Assembly: GCF_017349315.1 (NCBI RefSeq) | Contig: NZ_JAFMPP010000016.1 | Coordinates: forward strand, 30,066 to 94,065 | Length of the DNA stretch: 64,000 bases | Source of the DNA: Jiella flava | Lineage (GTDB): Bacteria > Pseudomonadota > Alphaproteobacteria > Rhizobiales > Rhizobiaceae | Reading direction: 5' to 3' | In this document: positions 16,969 through 26,790 of the stretch, one piece after another | Layout: every line of letters begins with the position of its first letter | How positions within the stretch are numbered: the stretch's first letter is position 1 | Notes under the pieces: model-generated | What the model saw: the letters and a program-made list of their open reading frames with translations, nothing else | What the model was told of the DNA's origin: nothing | Databases searched by the model: none | Made by a program: the position numbers and the translations under genes

Positions 16969-17985
16969 ATGGTGAGCCTGGCCAGCCAAGCTGCAAGACG
17001 GCAGCCCCAAGAATCGATTGATCCCATCCTCTCGCTGAGCGCGCGCGACATGGCGCGGGTCAACGAGTTGATCCTGGCGATGGCCGGCTCGAATGTCGAA
17101 CTCATTCCCGAAATTGCCAGGCATCTGATCTCGTCCGGCGGCAAGCGCCTGCGGCCGATGCTCACCATCGCCTCGGCCCTCGCTCATGGCTATGACGGCG
17201 ACCATCACGTCAAGCTCGCGGCCAGCGTCGAATTCATGCACACGGCGACGCTGTTGCATGACGACGTGGTCGACGAGAGCGACATGCGCCGCGGCAAGCG
17301 CACGGCGCGGACCATCTGGGGCAACCAGGCAAGCGTTCTCGTCGGCGACTTCCTGCTCGGCCAGGCCTTCAAAATGATGGTCGAGGTCGGCTCGCTCGAC
17401 GCGCTGGCGATCCTCTCGGCGGCGTCGGCGGTGATCGCCGAGGGCGAAGTCTGGCAGCTCGCCGCCGCCAAGACGATGACCACGACCGAGGCCGATTACA
17501 TTGCCGTGATCGACGCCAAGACGGCGGCGCTGTTCTCCGCCGCGACGGAGGTTGGCCCGGTGATTGCCGGCAAGGGCGAGGCGGAGCGCCAGGCGATGCG
17601 CGGTTACGGCCGCTCGCTCGGTCTCGCCTTCCAACTCGTCGACGACGTTCTCGATTATGGCGGCTCGGCCGCGGCCCTCGGCAAGAACACCGGCGACGAT
17701 TTCCGGGAGGGCAAGATCACCCTGCCGGTGATCGTCAGCTACGAGCGCGGCGACGCCGAGGAAAAGGCGTTCTGGCAGCGGGCCATGGAGGACGGCGAGA
17801 ATGACGATGCCGCTCTCGCCCACGCGAAAGAGTTGATGCAGCGCCACGACGCCCTGGAAGAAACCATAGCCCGGGCCCGCAGTTTCGGCGAAGACGCCTA
17901 TCGTGCTGCTGCCAGCCTGCCGATCTCGCCGGCCCGGGAGGCGATGCTCGGCGTCGTCGATTTCTGCATCGAACGCTTGAACTGA
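16969..17985 (+). CDS. Octaprenyl/decaprenyl diphosphate synthase
   Basis: Trans-prenyltransferase that makes the ubiquinone side chain from IPP and a short allylic diphosphate. 338 residues; the first Asp-rich motif is 'LLHDDVVDESDMRRGKRT', the second 'FQLVDDVLDYGG', and 'SSGGKRLRPML' is the usual IPP-binding block. Chain length (C40 or C50) cannot be read with certainty; in Rhizobiales the enzyme normally makes C50 for Q10. The ATG at 16969 has GGAG upstream; an in-frame TTG at 16951 is less likely. Divergent from the DUF2007 gene. Confidence 0.92.
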   Translation: MVSLASQAARRQPQESIDPILSLSARDMARVNELILAMAGSNVELIPEIARHLISSGGKRLRPMLTIASALAHGYDGDHHVKLAASVEFMHTATLLHDDVVDESDMRRGKRTARTIWGNQASVLVGDFLLGQAFKMMVEVGSLDALAILSAASAVIAEGEVWQLAAAKTMTTTEADYIAVIDAKTAALFSAATEVGPVIAGKGEAERQAMRGYGRSLGLAFQLVDDVLDYGGSAAALGKNTGDDFREGKITLPVIVSYERGDAEEKAFWQRAMEDGENDDAALAHAKELMQRHDALEETIARARSFGEDAYRAAASLPISPAREAMLGVVDFCIERLN

Positions 17986-18182
17986 ACGCCCCACCACACG
18001 ACGTTTGAGGACCGGCGCGGCGCTGTCGCATTGCCGACAAGGTCTCGGTGCAACACGCCGATGAGACTTGCAAATTGGGCGGGTTTGGCTTCACCTCCCG
18101 CCAGCCGAACGGCTCCGGGCCGACCTGCGGCTGACACCCGGAACGACAATCGCACCGGCGATGCCGGAGGAAAGGATCGATC

Positions 18183-20033
18183 GTGACGCTTTCGCGCCTC
18201 TTCAGAACCCTGTCGGCTTCCGCCCTGGCGGCGCTCGTCTCGGTCGGCGCCGCCAGGGCGGCCGGCGATACGACGCCCCCGCAAAAGCCAGCCGTGCCGG
18301 CGGCAGGAACGCTGTCCGGCGCCTATCTTGCCGCCAAGACTGCCCAGGCCGGAGGCGATCTGGCGACGGCAACCGACTTCTACACCCAGGCCCTGTCGAT
18401 CGATCCGACCTCGGAGCCGCTGCAGCAGGATGCGATGTTCGCCTATTTGGCGGATGGCCGCTTCAAGGATGGCGTCGATCTCGCCGCCAAGCTGCGCGAC
18501 GACAGCAACGTCTCCAAGGTCGCGCGAATCACCCTCGGGGTCGACGCCCTGCGCAAGGGCGATTTCAACGCCGCCATTGCCGAATTCGACATCGTCAATC
18601 CAAGCGATCTCGACGCCCTGCTGCTCGCCCATCTGACCGCCTGGGCGGAGCTTGGCGCCGGCCGCGTCGACGACGCTCTGTCGCGCATCGATCAGACCAA
18701 GGGCGCGCCCTGGTACGCCATTTTCAACGACTACCAGAAGGGCCTCATCGCCGACGTCGCCGGTCGGCCGACGGCGGCGCGCGCGGCCCTGCAGAAGGTT
18801 CTCGATGATCAGGCGCTCGCCCGAACGTCGCCCGACGCCTATCTCGGCGCCGCCGAGGCGCTCGCCCGGCTGGAAGCGCGTGCCGGCGACAAGCAGGCGG
18901 CCCTGAAGGCTGCCGGCGCGGGCCTAGCCGTTGCGCCGAACTACACGCCAATGCAGGCGCTGCGCGATCGCATCAATCGCGGCGAGACCATCGAACCCGC
19001 CGTCGCCTCGGCCCAGGAGGGCGCCGCCGAGACGCTCTACGTCCTCGGCCAGGCGATCAATCGCGGCGACGGGCAGCAGGTGGCACTGCTCTATTTCCAG
19101 CTCGCCAAGGCCCTCGCCCCGCGCAATCCGGCGTTACTCACCGCTCTCGCCGGCATCGCCGAACAGGCGCAACAGCTTGAAGACGCCATCGCCTACTACC
19201 GCGAGATCCCCGAAAATTCGGCCTTCCGACGCACCGCCGATCTGCAGATCGGTCTCGACCTTTGGTATGCGGACAAGAAGGACGAAGCGAAGACCCATCT
19301 GGAGCGGGCCGCCAAGGACTATCCCGACGACGTGCGCGCCCACACCGCGCTTGCCGACATCTATTCGGCCGACAAACAGTTCGATCAGGCGGCCGAGCAG
19401 CTCGACACGGCGATCAAGCTTTCCAAGGCCGACGATGCCGACACCTGGAACCTCTATTACCAGCGCGGCATCGCTTATGAGCGCCAGAAGATGTGGGACA
19501 AGGCCGAGCCGGACTTCAAAAAGGCGCTGAAGCTCTCCCCCGACCAGCCGCAGGTTCTGAATTATCTCGGCTACTCTTGGGTCGACATGAACCGGAACCT
19601 CAAAGAGGGACTGGACATGATCAAGCGGGCCGTCGATCTGCGGCCCAATGACGGCTACATCATCGACAGTCTGGGTTGGGCCTATTATCGCCTCGGCCGC
19701 TATGACGACGCCGTCAAGCAGCTTGAGCGCGCGGTGCTGATCACGCCGATGGATCCGACGATCAACGACCATCTCGGCGACGCCTATTGGCATGTCGGCC
19801 GCAAGCGCGAGGCGAAGTTCCAGTGGGAGCGTGCGCTCGTCGGGCAACCGGCCCCCGACGCCGATGCCCGCAAGGAGATCGAGGCGAAGCTGCAGAACGG
19901 CCTGCACGATCATGGCGACGACGAGACCAACCAGGCCAAGGCCGAGGAAGGCGCGGCCGCGACGCCGAACAAGGATGCCGAGGCCAAGGGCACCAGCATC
20001 CTGCCGGCGAGCAAAGGCAAGACCAGCGACTGA
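18183..20033 (+). CDS. Exported tetratricopeptide-repeat protein
   Basis: 616 residues starting at a GTG behind GGAGGAAAGGATC. A signal peptide (about residues 1-27, 'LSASALAALVSVGAARAAG') is followed by many TPR helical pairs over most of the length; clearest near the C-terminal part: 'TWNLYYQRGIAYERQKMWDK', 'LNYLGYSWVDMNRNLKEGLD', 'IDSLGWAYYRLGRYDDAVKQ', 'INDHLGDAYWHVGRKREAKF'. The tail is low-complexity and charged. Likely a periplasmic scaffold. It is followed 40 bp later by ispE, and this TPR-ispE order recurs in Rhizobiales. The partner is unknown. Confidence 0.88.
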   Translation: MTLSRLFRTLSASALAALVSVGAARAAGDTTPPQKPAVPAAGTLSGAYLAAKTAQAGGDLATATDFYTQALSIDPTSEPLQQDAMFAYLADGRFKDGVDLAAKLRDDSNVSKVARITLGVDALRKGDFNAAIAEFDIVNPSDLDALLLAHLTAWAELGAGRVDDALSRIDQTKGAPWYAIFNDYQKGLIADVAGRPTAARAALQKVLDDQALARTSPDAYLGAAEALARLEARAGDKQAALKAAGAGLAVAPNYTPMQALRDRINRGETIEPAVASAQEGAAETLYVLGQAINRGDGQQVALLYFQLAKALAPRNPALLTALAGIAEQAQQLEDAIAYYREIPENSAFRRTADLQIGLDLWYADKKDEAKTHLERAAKDYPDDVRAHTALADIYSADKQFDQAAEQLDTAIKLSKADDADTWNLYYQRGIAYERQKMWDKAEPDFKKALKLSPDQPQVLNYLGYSWVDMNRNLKEGLDMIKRAVDLRPNDGYIIDSLGWAYYRLGRYDDAVKQLERAVLITPMDPTINDHLGDAYWHVGRKREAKFQWERALVGQPAPDADARKEIEAKLQNGLHDHGDDETNQAKAEEGAAATPNKDAEAKGTSILPASKGKTSD

Positions 20034-20073
20034 CGGCCCCGCATACGGGCCTGAACACGGAGCAGCCGGTCGG

Positions 20074-20988
20074 ATGGAAGCCTTGATCGTCCCGGCCGAA
20101 CCACGCTTCGCGCCCGCCAAGGTCAATCTCGCGCTGCATGTCGTCGGTCGTCGCCCGGACGGCTACCACAGGCTCGAAAGCCTGGTGGTGTTCGACAGCG
20201 ACGCGGGCGACACGATCACTGCGCGCGCGCTTGCCGACGACGAAAGCGATCGGCTGACGATTGACGGCCGGTTTGCCCGTCGCGTGCCAATGGGGGGCGA
20301 GAACATCGTTCTCAAGGCCGCCGCCCTCGCCCGAACCGAGCTGAAGCGTTTCGGCCTCGACCTGCCGCCACTCGATATTGGCTTGTCGAAACATCTGCCG
20401 GTCGCTGCCGGCATTGGCGGTGGCTCGGCCGATGCTGCGGCGCTCCTGGCCCTGGTGAGCAGCGTGGCCCCGCCCGAGGCCCGCCGGGCGATGGCAGAGG
20501 CGTGCGTTCACCTCGGCGCCGACGTGCCGATGTGTTTGGTCGGCCGCCCGGCTCTGGTCACCGGGATCGGCGAAGAGGTCACCCCGATCGCCACCATGCC
20601 GAGACTTTCGATGCTGCTGGTCAATCCCGGCCGTGCTGTCGAAACGCCGGCAGTCTTCCGCATGCTGGCGCGACCGGACAATCCACCGATGACCGCCGCG
20701 CCCGCCGCAGGCTTTGACGATGTCGACGCATTGGTTGCCTTTCTTGCCGAAAGCCGCAACGATCTGGCACTGGCGGCCGGATCGATCGCCCCGGAAATCG
20801 AGGCCGTGCGTTCTAGGCTGATTGCCGCCGGTGCCATCTTCGCCCGCATGTCCGGCTCCGGGGCGACCGTCTTTGGGCTGTTCGACGATCACAAAAGCCT
20901 TGCCGAGGCTGCACGGATGATCGCGGCCGAAGAACCCGGCTGGTGGCTGTCCCACCCCGGCCAGGCAACACAGAGGAACCGGCCATGA
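20074..20988 (+). CDS. ispE: 4-diphosphocytidyl-2-C-methyl-D-erythritol kinase
   Basis: Fourth enzyme of the MEP isoprenoid pathway; a GHMP kinase that phosphorylates the 2-hydroxyl of CDP-ME. 304 residues with the N-terminal 'APAKVNLALHVVGRRPDGYH', the ATP-binding motif 'LPVAAGIGGGSADAAALLAL', and the C-terminal 'RMSGSGATVFGLF'. The ATG at 20074 is three lines after the TPR stop; its own stop overlaps the moaB start (ATGA), so the two are coupled. It makes IPP precursors used by the prenyl synthase at 16969. Confidence 0.95.
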   Translation: MEALIVPAEPRFAPAKVNLALHVVGRRPDGYHRLESLVVFDSDAGDTITARALADDESDRLTIDGRFARRVPMGGENIVLKAAALARTELKRFGLDLPPLDIGLSKHLPVAAGIGGGSADAAALLALVSSVAPPEARRAMAEACVHLGADVPMCLVGRPALVTGIGEEVTPIATMPRLSMLLVNPGRAVETPAVFRMLARPDNPPMTAAPAAGFDDVDALVAFLAESRNDLALAAGSIAPEIEAVRSRLIAAGAIFARMSGSGATVFGLFDDHKSLAEAARMIAAEEPGWWLSHPGQATQRNRP

Positions 20989-21533
20989 CCACCGAGACCC
21001 GCAACTTCGTGCCGCTCTCGATCGCCATCCTCACCGTTTCGGACAGCCGCAGCCTGAACGACGACCGCTCCGGCCAGACCCTTGTCGACCGGTTGACCGA
21101 AGCCGGCCATCGCCTGGCCGATCGCAGGATCGTCACCGATGATGTCGCGGCCATCCGCGCGGTGGTGACAGGCTGGGCCAAGGATCCGGCGATCGACGTG
21201 GTGATCTCCACCGGCGGCACCGGCTTGACCGGCCGCGACGTCACGCCGGAGGCGCTGGAGCCGCTGTTCGAAAAGCGGATGGACGGCTTTTCGGCGATCT
21301 TCCACCGTGTCTCTTACGAAAAGATCGGCGTGTCGACCATCCAGTCGCGGGCGACCGGCGGCGTTATCGATGCGACATTCGTCTTCGTCCTGCCGGGCTC
21401 GCCGGGCGCCTGCCGCGACGGCTGGGATCACATTCTCAAGGACCAGCTCGACTACCGCCATCGCCCCTGCAATTTCGTCGAGATCATGCCGCGGCTCGAC
21501 GAGCATCTGCGGCGGGGCGGCCGCAGCGTCTGA
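20985..21533 (+). CDS. moaB: Molybdenum cofactor biosynthesis protein B
   Basis: 182 residues of the MoaB/Mog fold, which binds molybdopterin and (in Mog-type members) adenylates it. The signature loop is 'VISTGGTGLTGRDVTPEALE'; 'AILTVSDSRSLNDDRSGQ' and 'LPGSPGACRDGW' are also typical. It starts inside the ispE stop (4-bp overlap). The longer frame from 20943 lies within ispE and is not used. Confidence 0.93.
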   Translation: MTTETRNFVPLSIAILTVSDSRSLNDDRSGQTLVDRLTEAGHRLADRRIVTDDVAAIRAVVTGWAKDPAIDVVISTGGTGLTGRDVTPEALEPLFEKRMDGFSAIFHRVSYEKIGVSTIQSRATGGVIDATFVFVLPGSPGACRDGWDHILKDQLDYRHRPCNFVEIMPRLDEHLRRGGRSV

Positions 21534-21859
21534 AACCGCCGCAAGACAGCCGGGGCGCGAATGCGCCCTTGCGTTCGATGGACCCCGCTCACCCGCGCGA
21601 TCGGCAGCATCGTGTCGGCTTGAAAGTGGCCACTCTCAGCTCACTCCCTGGGACGCCGCGCGCGTCCCGCAGCCCCGTCGTCCCTTCCCGCGGCACATAA
21701 GCGGCGGCCAGCATAATGGAGCCGATAGGGTCCGTGCCATTCACGCATCGGCCCGAGACAGGGTGTTTGCGCTTGCCGCAACGAATTTCCTCCGCAGCGT
21801 CGAAACCATTTTGGCCGTTTGGACGAAACTGACGCGACACCGGGTTCGCCTCTCGAAAC

Positions 21860-21990
21860 CAAAGAATCGGCAAAAATTGAAATATCAATTTATTTTTGAC
21901 TGTTGACACGACGCATAAAACTATCAAAAGTTGCAATTGAATTTATAACGAAGATTGATTATCGACAAATGTTAAATTCAATCCGTACTT
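21860..21990 (+). promoter_or_regulatory. AT-rich promoter region upstream of the ExbB-like gene
   Basis: About 130 bp of strikingly AT-rich sequence in a GC-rich genome, with TTGACT at 21897-21902 and an overlapping TTGACA a few bases on, and AT-rich -10 candidates ~17 bp downstream (AACTAT). The exact promoter is uncertain. The rest of the 475-bp gap 21534-22008 shows no gene. Confidence 0.4.
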
Positions 21991-22008
21991 GCATTCTTCC
22001 TTGCCATC

Positions 22009-22803
22009 ATGGATCGCCGCTTTCCTCGACATGCATTGGACGCCTCACACGCGTCTTCGACAGCTGACAAATTGGCGGACGACATGTCGCAATTTATTCA
22101 CGCCCAAATCCAGACGGGCGCGGGAGCGGTCTTCGCGGCCCTGTTGCTGCTGGCCCTCGCCGGCTTGGTCATTTCCCTGCTCAAGCGAAGGCAATTTCGG
22201 AAAAACGGCGTTGGCCAAGAGGACCGCGCCGAGGAAGCCCGGCCCGACGCAAAGAGCAGGCCCGCGCCGTTCAAGCAACGCGTGGTGCTCGCCGCGCAGG
22301 CCGGCCTTGCCAGCGGTGGCGCCGGTCCGCTCGGACGGCAGCGTGCGCGGTTGCTGGCCGAGGAAACCGCGATCGAGGGGCTGACGCGGTTCTCGCGACA
22401 CCTGCCGATCCTCGACGCCATCGTCTATTCAGCGCCGGTCCTCGGTATTCTCGGCACAATCTACGCCCTCATCAAGACGATCGAGACGACTCCGGAGACG
22501 CTTGGCGGTGTGACCGACCCGACGCAACTGACCACCGGCATCCTCACGGCTTTTGCCACAACGATTGCCGGCGTCGCCGTCGCTGTACCGTTCTTCTTCG
22601 TCTCCGCCCGGCTCGAAGCGGCGTTGGAGCGCGAGGCCAAAACCCTCGAAGAACTCATCGCGGCGACGGTCCCGGACGGGGTGTCCGGCGATCGCGGCCA
22701 GGGGCATGAGGCCGACGGCGCACCGGCGATCGAAACTGGGACGGCTGTGTTGCGCCGCCAACACAAACCGCCGCTTCGCCAAGTCCGCCGACAGCAATCC
22801 TGA
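22009..22803 (+). CDS. MotA/TolQ/ExbB proton channel family protein
   Basis: 264 residues. A first membrane helix at about residues 38-58 ('AVFAALLLLALAGLVISLL'), a long cytoplasmic loop, then the conserved ExbB core: 'LPILDAIVYSAPVLGILGTI', 'QLTTGILTAFATTIAGVAVA' and a second and third helix. ExbB-type proteins pair with ExbD to turn proton flow into work. No ExbD, TonB or TolR gene is nearby. The ATG at 22084 (before 'SQFIHAQ') is an alternative start. It lies behind a 130-bp AT-rich control region. Confidence 0.8.
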   Translation: MDRRFPRHALDASHASSTADKLADDMSQFIHAQIQTGAGAVFAALLLLALAGLVISLLKRRQFRKNGVGQEDRAEEARPDAKSRPAPFKQRVVLAAQAGLASGGAGPLGRQRARLLAEETAIEGLTRFSRHLPILDAIVYSAPVLGILGTIYALIKTIETTPETLGGVTDPTQLTTGILTAFATTIAGVAVAVPFFFVSARLEAALEREAKTLEELIAATVPDGVSGDRGQGHEADGAPAIETGTAVLRRQHKPPLRQVRRQQS

Positions 22804-22998
22804 CGCCAGGGATGGCCGACATCGATCGCCGCGCCGACCGGATCGGCGGGGCGATGTGAGGGGGCCGATGCTCAAAAGCACGATACGTCAACTCAATCAG
22901 AGCACGCGTCCAGAGTGTGCGCCCTTTGTGCGTCCCGTCGGAGGCTTGGCGCGCAAATGCCCCCGCCCCCCTGCTCAGGGCCTGCGGGAGGAATGCCC

Positions 22999-23970
22999 TT
23001 ACGCGCGTGCCGCCGTTTCCCCGCGCGGTCGGCCGGGACGCCCGAAAAGGCCACCGAGGCCGCCGACGACAAAGCCGAGCAACATCGCGGCGAAGGCAGT
23101 CAGTGACGCCTTCGCCATCGCTCCGGCGGCCGCATGGCGGGCGCTTTTCTGATCGGCTTGTGTCTGGTCGTAACGCGCCTTCAAAGCGCCATAGCGGCGC
23201 TCGGCCTCACTGCGCCCGACGCCCGCGGTCCGGCTGATCGCCTCGACCGCTGGACCTTGCGCCGTCGTATCGCCTCCCGCCGCGAGGGCTGCCGCCACCT
23301 CGCGGATCGCCGCCTGACGCTCGGCCGACGTCGCCGGCTGGGGAGCTGCCGCAGGTGCAACCGGCGCGTCCTCCCCCTCGGCCGCCGCCGGCGCTGGAAC
23401 CGGCTGAGGCGCGGCAGGTGGCGCCAGCAGCCGACCGGCATCACGCTCGACCAGCGTCGACAAGGCGTCGGTCCCAGACGCCAAAGCGTTGGCGGTTCTG
23501 GTCAGATCGTCGATCGACTGGCCGAGAACACCAAAGGCGCCACCGACGACGCTCGCCGTGCCACTGGTCAAAAGATAGAGCGCCAACAGCCCGGTGACCG
23601 CCCAGGTGACGAGGCCATGCAACATGCCGTCGATGCGGGAGGGAACGCCGGCAAAGCGCGCCGCCGCAAACGCTCCGATAAAGACGCCGAGCAGCACGAC
23701 AGCGAAGGCCCAAAGTCCCGGCACGGACGTCATTCCCGCCAAACTGCCGTCGGCGCCGGCAAGGCCGATGCCGAGCCCCAACAGACCGAGCATGAACTGG
23801 ATCATCAGAGCAAGAATCGCCCCGGCCAGGATGGCGCCCCAGGAAATGCGCCGCATCATGCCGATGGTCGCCGCGCCGCGCTCGCGCCCGAAGTCGCTCA
23901 TGCGGCCGTCCCGGTAGCTCTTGTCGCGACCGACACCCGAAAGATCAGCGATCGTCGCCTCCCTCATCAA
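22999..23970 (-). CDS. PhnA-like membrane protein, paralogue 1
   Basis: 323 residues. Three N-terminal membrane helices ('ISWGAILAGAILALMIQFML', 'LWAFAVVLLGVFIGAFAAAR', 'GLVTWAVTGLLALYLLTSG'), a long soluble Ala/Pro-rich region, and a C-terminal helix ('ASLTAFAAMLLGFVVGGLGG'). The 'W-A-I-L-A-G' opening and the layout match the group often named PhnA-like in Rhizobiales; no enzyme activity is known. The neighbour at 24051-25004 has the same layout on the same strand and is a tandem paralogue. Confidence 0.7.
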   Translation of the reverse strand: MMREATIADLSGVGRDKSYRDGRMSDFGRERGAATIGMMRRISWGAILAGAILALMIQFMLGLLGLGIGLAGADGSLAGMTSVPGLWAFAVVLLGVFIGAFAAARFAGVPSRIDGMLHGLVTWAVTGLLALYLLTSGTASVVGGAFGVLGQSIDDLTRTANALASGTDALSTLVERDAGRLLAPPAAPQPVPAPAAAEGEDAPVAPAAAPQPATSAERQAAIREVAAALAAGGDTTAQGPAVEAISRTAGVGRSEAERRYGALKARYDQTQADQKSARHAAAGAMAKASLTAFAAMLLGFVVGGLGGLFGRPGRPRGETAARA

Positions 23971-24050
23971 ACCTGAACATTGCAGCGCTTGGCTTTCGCC
24001 CAGTCGCCCCGATGAAACCCTGTGGCCTCAGGCCACGCGCGCGGCCGCCC

Positions 24051-25004
24051 TCACCAGCCGAGAGCGACCCCCCGCGATTCGCGCGTCTTGCCGAGCATAC
24101 CGCCGATGAGCGCGGCCGCCATCACCAGCACCAAGGCCAAGAAGGTCGAAAAGCAGTCGCCCGCGACGGTCTCGATCGCCGCCGCTCTGCTGCGCCGATC
24201 CCGGCGCAAAGCGCGATCGTTGGCCCTTTGCAAATCCTCAAGCCGCCGCTCGGCCACCGCCGCATCGATTCCTTCGATCCGGGCCAGCGTCGCGGCGGCG
24301 GTCGTCGCGGCGGCGACGCTCGCCGTCTCGTCGATCCCGGCTGTCAGCGCGCCAAACGCCACCTGCCGCTCGCGGCCCTCGCCAAGGCCAGCGCGATCGA
24401 GAAGAGTGTCGACGATGCGATGTCCCACCGCTTGCGCCGGACGCTGCGGCGCGGGGGCCGCAGACAGAGCCACCAGCGCCGGGCTGGCCATGCCGAGACC
24501 GTAGGCGACCACGGCGGGTGGACGCTGGCTGAACAACAGTACGACCAGGAGGAGCGCGGCGGCGAAGGTCAACAGACCATGCAGACCGGCGCTGCCGATG
24601 CCCGTCGCCCCGGCAAAGCGGGCCGCGGCAAATCCACCGATCCCCAGCCCGAACACCGCGCCGACCAGCGAGGCCAATCCGGCAGGGGTCAGCACCGCAG
24701 CGAGACCGATTGTCTCCGCCAGGGCGAGATCGCCGCGAACGATGCCGAAACCAAAAAGCGACAGGGTGAACTCGATCACCAAGGCGAGCAGCACGCCAGC
24801 GGCGATCGCGTCCCAGGCGATCGGCCGCTCGTTGAGCGGCGCGGCTGCGGGTTGCCACAAAGTGCGGTCCCTGGCGTTCAACGTCACAACACTTTCGTCC
24901 GCATCCGATAAAATCAAAACCGTGCTAGCGAACCCGAGGCGAAAACGCCAGCGCCAGCTCAACAGCCGGGTCCGCATCACCGTCGCCGACGACTCACTCG
25001 ACAA
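24051..25004 (-). CDS. PhnA-like membrane protein, paralogue 2
   Basis: 317 residues with the same order of parts as its neighbour: '[20 protein letters not shown]', '[20 protein letters not shown]', '[17 protein letters not shown]', a soluble middle with basic-acidic helices, then a C-terminal helix '[20 protein letters not shown]'. The N-terminal ~45 residues before the first helix are not conserved with paralogue 1 and the start could be later. It diverges from rpsU. Confidence 0.65.
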   Translation of the reverse strand: MSSESSATVMRTRLLSWRWRFRLGFASTVLILSDADESVVTLNARDRTLWQPAAAPLNERPIAWDAIAAGVLLALVIEFTLSLFGFGIVRGDLALAETIGLAAVLTPAGLASLVGAVFGLGIGGFAAARFAGATGIGSAGLHGLLTFAAALLLVVLLFSQRPPAVVAYGLGMASPALVALSAAPAPQRPAQAVGHRIVDTLLDRAGLGEGRERQVAFGALTAGIDETASVAAATTAAATLARIEGIDAAVAERRLEDLQRANDRALRRDRRSRAAAIETVAGDCFSTFLALVLVMAAALIGGMLGKTRESRGVALGW

Positions 25005-25111
25005 TGACCCGGCAATCTGATAACGGGGCGCATCTTGCGGGGAGGACGTCTTCGCGAGTTCTCATCAGCCATAGAATCCCCGCTCACAAAGCGCTACGAA
25101 CGGAACACCCA

Positions 25112-25336
25112 GTGCAGGTACTCGTCCGCGACAACAATGTGGATCAGGCGCTCCGCGCTTTGAAGAAGAAGATGCAGCGCGAAGGCATCTTCCGCGAAAT
25201 GAAAATGCGCAATTTCTACGAAAAGCCCTCGGAGAAGCGCGTTCGGGAGAAGGCCGAGGCCCTTCGCCGCGCCCGCAAACTGGCCCGCAAGCGCGCCCAG
25301 CGCGAAGGCCTGGCCAGCGGCGGCCGCGCGCACTAA
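25112..25336 (+). CDS. rpsU: 30S ribosomal protein bS21
   Basis: 74 residues starting at GTG: '[20 protein letters not shown]', then '[20 protein letters not shown]' and a basic tail. bS21 helps base-pair the 16S rRNA 3' end during initiation. The GTG start is the common alphaproteobacterial one; the open frame back to 25004 is not used. Followed after 4 bp by a repeat element. Confidence 0.95.
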   Translation: MQVLVRDNNVDQALRALKKKMQREGIFREMKMRNFYEKPSEKRVREKAEALRRARKLARKRAQREGLASGGRAH

Positions 25337-25340
25337 CGCA

Positions 25341-25440
25341 CGAGCCCGAAAATCGGGGCCGATTGTCGGCAAAGCCCGATGCGTCGCTTCCATCAGTGAG
25401 AGCGACCTTTCTGCGTCCGATGGGACGCAGGGCGCTCCAG
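25341..25440 (-). repeat. Two-hairpin interspersed repeat, diverged copy
   Basis: GAGCCCGAAAATCGGGGCCG, then TCGGCAAAGCCCGATGCGTC and the hairpin CTGCGTCCGATGGGACGCAG with CTCCAG at the end. Same order and orientation as the copy at 14532-14638. It lies directly behind rpsU and could serve as its terminator. Confidence 0.8.
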
Positions 25441-25895
25441 GCGTCATCCCGAATCGAACGTTGGTCGTGATCCTTCGGTCCGGTGTTTGTGTTGGCCGCG
25501 CGTTTGCGCCTGAGGATCTCCGCAAGGCCGGCCTTGTGGCAGTTTGTGTCACGAACCTCGCGAAGACCGCGCGGCGCGGCCACGCCATGCCGGCCCTTTC
25601 ATATCGCGAAAGCATATGCGGCCGTACCGTGAAGGTGCCCGGACGCCGACGACTAGCCGCAATCGTGCGCGCGAAGCGCCAGCCCGGACTGAACGCCGCC
25701 GAGCTTCGCTGCAAAGCCGCGCCCGTCAGCACCGGATTTGATTGCGGCGTTCGATACTCGCGCTGCATCTATTGCAGAAAAGTCCCAATCGTCTCGACAC
25801 TTAGAGCCAACGCGCCGTGGACGCATTCCAAATGTTCGTCGCTTGTGCGAGATAAACCAAGTCGTCACAACAAAACCGGTTGAAACTTCACCGAT
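25441..25895. other. 455-bp gap before the TPR lipoprotein gene
   Basis: No convincing gene on either strand. The last 100 bp before 25896 are less GC-rich and probably hold the promoter of the lipoprotein gene; no hexamers are clear. Confidence 0.4.
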
Positions 25896-26780
25896 ATGCG
25901 GAATTCTGATCGCCTCTCGACTGTCGCCGTCTCGTCGCAAACCGCCTTTGGCGGCGCCGTCAGAGGCCGTTCCGGCGCCATCCTTGCTACTGTTTTCGGC
26001 ATGAGCCTCATCGCCGGCTGCCAGAGCGGACCGGACGTCGCCGCGATCCAGGCGATCTCGCTCGACGCAAATTCCGGGTCCGAGCAGAATCTCGGCTCAT
26101 TGACCCAGACGGTGAACGCCCATCCCAATGATCCAGAGGCCTACAACGTGCGCGGCACCGCTTACGGCCGCGCCGGGCAATATGAAAACGCGATCGCCGA
26201 CTTCAGCCAGGCGATCCAGATCGATCCGCAGTTCTATCAGGCCTATGCCAACCGGGCGCTGATCTATCGGCAGATCAGCCAACCGGCTCAGGCCGTCGCC
26301 GACTATCAGAAGGCGATCAGCATCAATCCGAATTACGAGCCGGCCTATGTCGGCCTCGGCAATGTCTACCGCCTGGCCGGCCGCAGCCGCCAGGCGCTGG
26401 CGCAATACAACAAGGCGATCCAGCTGACCAATTCGGATCCACGCGCCTATCACAATCGCGGCCTGCTCTATCAGCGCGACGGTCAGCAGCAACTGGCGAT
26501 CGACGACTTCAGCCGCGCGATCTCGCTGCAGCCAAATGCTGCCGAGCCCTATTCGGCACGGGGCGTTTCCTATCTAGCGCTGAACGACGAAGACGACGCC
26601 TTCGAGGACTTCAACACCGCCCTGCGGCTGGACGGCACCAAGGCCGAATACTGGACCAATCAGGCGCTGGTCTACGAAAAGCGCGGCGACCGAAGCCGAG
26701 CCTATCGCTCCTATGCTCGCGCCGTGCAGCTCGATCCGAACTATCAGCCCGCTAAGGACGGCATCGCCCGCACCCATTGA
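25896..26780 (+). CDS. TPR-repeat lipoprotein (NlpI-like)
   Basis: 294 residues. A signal sequence ends in the lipobox 'LIAGC' (Cys at about residue 42), so the protein should be lipid-anchored. Then about six TPR units, e.g. 'AYNVRGTAYGRAGQYENAIA', 'AYANRALIYRQISQPAQAVA', 'AYHNRGLLYQRDGQQQLAID', 'YWTNQALVYEKRGDRSRAYR'. Size and layout resemble E. coli NlpI, an adaptor for periplasmic proteases and cell-wall hydrolases. Convergent with the HAD gene. In Brucella an EipB partner is also a TPR protein, but no link is shown here. Confidence 0.85.
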   Translation: MRNSDRLSTVAVSSQTAFGGAVRGRSGAILATVFGMSLIAGCQSGPDVAAIQAISLDANSGSEQNLGSLTQTVNAHPNDPEAYNVRGTAYGRAGQYENAIADFSQAIQIDPQFYQAYANRALIYRQISQPAQAVADYQKAISINPNYEPAYVGLGNVYRLAGRSRQALAQYNKAIQLTNSDPRAYHNRGLLYQRDGQQQLAIDDFSRAISLQPNAAEPYSARGVSYLALNDEDDAFEDFNTALRLDGTKAEYWTNQALVYEKRGDRSRAYRSYARAVQLDPNYQPAKDGIARTH

Positions 26781-26790
26781 GGCCGACGCT

